NCBI GenBank assembly: GCA_030446525.1
Contig: JAUJNC010000176.1
Location: 1-8,264, forward strand
From: Armatimonadaceae bacterium
GTDB taxonomy: Bacteria; Armatimonadota; Armatimonadia; Armatimonadales; Armatimonadaceae
DNA length: 8,264 nucleotides
Direction of reading: 5' to 3'
Below the pieces are notes generated by a model, which was given only the letters and a program-made list of their open reading frames with translations, was not told the origin of the DNA and did not search any database. The first letter of the stretch is position 1; each line of letters begins with the position of its first letter. Of the stretch, positions 6,177 to 8,264 are shown piece by piece. A program made the translations under genes and the position numbers.

Positions 6177-6950
6177 GCCGGCGGCCTCGTGATAGGCGCG
6201 GATCGTGGCCCCGACCGCGCCCTCGGCGGCGATGCGGCCCCCGTGCAGCCAGACGGCGCGCGTGGCGACCCGGCGCACGGAGTCGATGTCGTGCGAGACG
6301 AAGACGATGGTGCGGCCCTCGCGGTGGAACGCGGCGATGCGCCCGTAGCATTTCTCCTGGAACGCCTCGTCGCCCACCGCCAGCACCTCGTCCACCAGGA
6401 TGATCTCCGGGTCGGTGTTCACGGCGACCGCGAAGCCCAGGCGCACGTACATGCCCGACGAGTAGGTCCGCACCGGCGCATCGAGGTAGCTGTGCGGCAG
6501 GTCGGCGAACGCGAGGATGTCGGCCAGCCGCGCCCCCATCTGCGCGCGGGTCAGCCCCAGGATGGAGCCGTTGAAGTAAATGTTGTCCATGCCGGTGAGG
6601 TCGGGATGGAAGCCCGCGCCGAGCTCCAGCAGGGGGGCAAGACGCGGCCGACCCGCGGGGCTGGCGGGGAAGCGGATCGTGCCCTCGTCCGGGCGCATGA
6701 CATGGGCGAGCAGGGACAGCAGCGTGGACTTGCCGGACCCGTTGCGCCCGATCAGGGCGAGCGTCTCGCCCGGCAGGACCGTCAGGCAGATGTCGTCCAG
6801 CGCCGTGACCGTTTCTATCTCCGGGCGCTGCCCGCGGAGCCGCTCGCCGAGCATCCCTTTGATGCCCGCGTATCCCCGGTGCACCAGACGGAACCGCTTG
6901 GTTACCCCGCGCATCTCGATGGCGGCGGGCGCCTCCCCCTTGCAGCTCAC
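6165..6950 (-). CDS. ABC transporter ATPase for polysaccharide export (Wzt/TagH type)
   Basis: Cytosolic nucleotide-binding subunit that powers export of a lipid-linked polysaccharide or O-antigen-like glycan with the membrane partner encoded just upstream. The 261 residues show Walker A GRNGSGKS at 68-75, the Wzt/TagH-type sequence LLELGAGFHPDLTGMDNIYFNG, the signature YSSGMYVRLGFAVAV near 163-177 (SSGM in place of LSGGQ, normal in this subfamily), Walker B IILVDEVLAVGDEAFQ near 183-198, and the switch His220 in FVSHD. The start is GTG at 6948-6950, overlapping the permease TGA as GTGA, with GGAG about 5 bases upstream. The overlap indicates coupled synthesis with its partner. The protein ends soon after the ATPase fold and lacks the C-terminal carbohydrate-binding domain of the longer Wzt proteins. 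The glycan itself cannot be inferred. Confidence 0.9.
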   Translation of the reverse strand: MSCKGEAPAAIEMRGVTKRFRLVHRGYAGIKGMLGERLRGQRPEIETVTALDDICLTVLPGETLALIGRNGSGKSTLLSLLAHVMRPDEGTIRFPASPAGRPRLAPLLELGAGFHPDLTGMDNIYFNGSILGLTRAQMGARLADILAFADLPHSYLDAPVRTYSSGMYVRLGFAVAVNTDPEIILVDEVLAVGDEAFQEKCYGRIAAFHREGRTIVFVSHDIDSVRRVATRAVWLHGGRIAAEGAVGATIRAYHEAAGAPD

Positions 6951-7825
6951 AGCTGCTCCACGAACCGCCACTTGCGGCTGTTGAAAAAGGCGTAGCCGCC
7001 GATCGCCACCGCCACGCACACGACAAAGGCGATCGCGAAGAAGTGCCAGGGCACCCCGGTGTTCACCCATACCGGCTCGCTCTGGCCCAGGACGGCGACC
7101 GGCTTGTCGGGCGGTCTCAGGAGGAAGCTGCGGTAGGCCACGAGGATGACGGTCATCGGGTTCAGCATGAACAGCGTGTAGACCCACTCGGGCACGCGGG
7201 AGGCGGTCTGCACCTGCTCCACGAAATAGATGATCGGGACGGCGTAGAAAAGGAGGTCCAGCAGAACGGCGGTCAGGAACTTCACGTCCTCGTAGAAGAC
7301 GTTGAGGGCCGAGATGAACAGGGCGATGCCCGCGATGAGCAGCGTCTCCATCACGATCAGTACAGGAAGCAGGAAGATCTCCGCCGGCGGCAGCTTGGGC
7401 TTGCCGGCGTACCACGACCAGGCGTACAGGGCGGCGAGGTAAACGAAAAGGACGCCGAGCGATAAGAAGAAGTGACGCAGGTTGGCGATGGTGGTGGCCA
7501 GCGGCAGCAGCTCGCGCGGGAAATAAACCTTTCTAATCAGGGCCATCTGCCGCGAAACCGACTCGCCCGCATCCAGCACGCCTGTCAGGAAGTAGGTCCA
7601 GGGGAAAAAGGCGGCGAGGACATACGCCGAGTAGCTCTCGACGCCCAGCGGAACAAAGAACTCGAAGACGGCCCAGAGGATCAGGGCGCGAACGATGGGG
7701 TTGGCGAGAGACCAGACGACGCCGAACCGGGAGTTCTTGTAGCGGACCTGTAGCTCACGGTCGACCAGGTTTTTGAGCAGTTCGCGGTAGCGCAGGGCTT
7801 CCCGCGCCTCATCGAGCATTCCCAC
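6947..7825 (-). CDS. ABC-2 type polysaccharide export permease (Wzm/TagG type)
   Basis: Inner-membrane channel subunit partnered with the ATPase that overlaps its 3' end. The 292 residues begin with the family motif YRELLKNLVDRELQVRYKNS and WSLANPIV, carry KVYFPRELLPLATT in the cytoplasmic loop, NVFYEDVK after the fourth helix, and LNPMTVILVAYR near 221-232. Hydrophobic spans lie near residues 37-57, 64-84, 115-136, 149-173, 182-203 and 260-281, the six expected for the family. The ending (FFNSRKWRFVEQL) is also typical. The start is taken as GTG at 7823-7825; ATG two codons later (7817-7819) is equally possible, since neither has a convincing ribosome binding site. It follows the helix-turn-helix gene by 23 bases and is probably in the same operon. 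Confidence 0.92.
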   Translation of the reverse strand: MGMLDEAREALRYRELLKNLVDRELQVRYKNSRFGVVWSLANPIVRALILWAVFEFFVPLGVESYSAYVLAAFFPWTYFLTGVLDAGESVSRQMALIRKVYFPRELLPLATTIANLRHFFLSLGVLFVYLAALYAWSWYAGKPKLPPAEIFLLPVLIVMETLLIAGIALFISALNVFYEDVKFLTAVLLDLLFYAVPIIYFVEQVQTASRVPEWVYTLFMLNPMTVILVAYRSFLLRPPDKPVAVLGQSEPVWVNTGVPWHFFAIAFVVCVAVAIGGYAFFNSRKWRFVEQL

Positions 7826-7848
7826 GGCAGCGACTATTTCACCAAGGA

Positions 7849-8091
7849 CTAGCCGCGCGCGTGCTTCGGAGACGCACCGCCGGTATCCTCGCCCTCGTCG
7901 AACAGCTCGCCCCGCGCCGGCTCCAGCAGCTTGAGAAGCTCATCGCGGGGGATGAGGACTTTGCGCTTGCCGGCGACCCGGAACGCCTTGAGTTTGCCTT
8001 GCCGGATGTAGGAGCGAATGCTGGACTGGCTGAGTTGCAAGTAGTTGGCGGCCTGCTCCACAGTTAAAAGGTCCCGGCTCTCCGCGTCCAT
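7849..8091 (-). CDS. Small helix-turn-helix DNA-binding protein (excisionase/MerR-like HTH_17 family)
   Basis: An 80-residue protein with one recognisable domain, LLTVEQAANYLQLSQSSIRS followed by YIRQGKLKAFRVAGKRKVLI (residues about 8-47), the winged helix-turn-helix of excisionase-family proteins; PRDELLKLLE closes the fold. A short acidic, polar tail follows. Such proteins serve as phage excisionases, but many are ordinary small regulators. No integrase, attachment site or phage gene is visible here, so a local regulator is more likely. The start is the ATG at 8089-8091, with a purine-rich GAGGGAGAG about 9-10 bases upstream. The frame is open further up to 8253 but that part contains the promoter. 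It is the first gene after a near-consensus promoter and precedes the polysaccharide exporter genes, so control of that operon, possibly of itself, is a reasonable inference. Confidence 0.85.
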   Translation of the reverse strand: MDAESRDLLTVEQAANYLQLSQSSIRSYIRQGKLKAFRVAGKRKVLIPRDELLKLLEPARGELFDEGEDTGGASPKHARG

Positions 8092-8181
8092 TACGGCTTT
8101 GCTCTCCCTCGACGGCGTGGCCGGGGCGAAGCCGCCGACCCTGTAGATGGCGGAGCAGGTGTACCCCACCCCGCACCCCAG

Positions 8182-8211
8182 AGTATATCGCACGGTGATA
8201 AGTGTTGTCAA
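8182..8211 (-). promoter_or_regulatory. Sigma70-type promoter of the HTH-exporter operon
   Basis: On the - strand TTGACA (8211-8206), an 18-base spacer, then TATACT (8187-8182). The -35 box is perfect and the -10 box matches 5 of 6. The leader to the ATG at 8091 is about 85 bases. It has the same geometry as the thioredoxin promoter. Confidence 0.8.
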
Positions 8212-8225
8212 TGATTGTTTCTGGC

Positions 8226-8245
8226 GTCGGCCCTCCGGCGCCGAC
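8226..8245. repeat. Inverted repeat upstream of the operon promoter
   Basis: GTCGGC (8226-8231) and GCCGAC (8240-8245) are separated by 8 bases. The repeat sits 15 bases upstream of the -35 box. It could be an operator or the end of a gene lying beyond the window; there is no T run to support a terminator. Confidence 0.35.
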
Positions 8246-8264
8246 ACGACCAACAGCCGGCGCT

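Noticed and set aside
5760..6995. 411-codon + strand and 337-codon - strand open frames over the ABC ATPase
   Set aside because: Both lack motifs, while the third frame carries Walker A, signature and Walker B in correct order.
7849..8091. Excisionase of an integrated element
   Set aside because: No integrase, attachment-site repeat or tRNA lies in the window, and the downstream genes are exporter genes.
8092..8253. 54-residue N-terminal extension of the HTH protein
   Set aside because: It contains the TTGACA-N18-TATACT promoter and does not resemble the family; the ATG at 8091 fits better.

Overview
High-GC bacterial window from an organism with compact gene spacing, GTG and TTG starts and good Shine-Dalgarno sites. 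The adenylate cyclase-NB-ARC-TPR regulator, the aroQ-pepQ pair and the Wzm/Wzt-type exporter together suggest a soil or metagenomic lineage of the Chloroflexota, Armatimonadota or Actinomycetota type. This is an inference from gene content and cannot be settled from the sequence alone.

Layout. Left part, + strand: a galT gene whose C-terminal half alone is present (50-490, stop codon in frame just upstream). After 54 bases comes a large signalling gene (545 to about 3729) encoding a class III nucleotide cyclase joined to an NB-ARC (STAND) ATPase and TPR repeats. This gene carries a 45-bp tandem duplication at 3290-3379 and, 9 bases later, an apparent frameshift at a G5 run (3388-3392). The frame-2 product stops at 3550, while the family's normal C-terminus lies in frame 1 up to 3729. 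Right part, all on the - strand, read from right to left: a small excisionase/MerR-type helix-turn-helix protein (8091-7849) behind a near-consensus sigma70 promoter; an ABC-2 polysaccharide exporter permease (7825-6947) and its ATPase (6950-6165), which overlap by 4 bases; a hairpin spanning the ATPase stop codon; a Trm112-like zinc protein (6095-5856), type II 3-dehydroquinate dehydratase (5845-5378) and an M24 Xaa-Pro peptidase (5374-4262), packed with gaps of 10 and 3 bases; finally thioredoxin (4144-3809) with its own near-consensus promoter and a structured leader.

How they work together. The HTH-permease-ATPase block looks like a regulated surface-polysaccharide export operon, probably one edge of a larger cluster beyond 8264. 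Trm112-like, aroQ and pepQ look like a housekeeping operon and thioredoxin like an independent one. The two strands converge at 3730-3808. The cyclase-STAND protein is the most unusual item. Its cyclase active-site residues look complete, so it could make cAMP under control of its ATPase/TPR sensor, but its 3' end looks damaged or is wrongly sequenced. I found no CRISPR array, tRNA, rRNA, insertion sequence or recognisable defence cassette.
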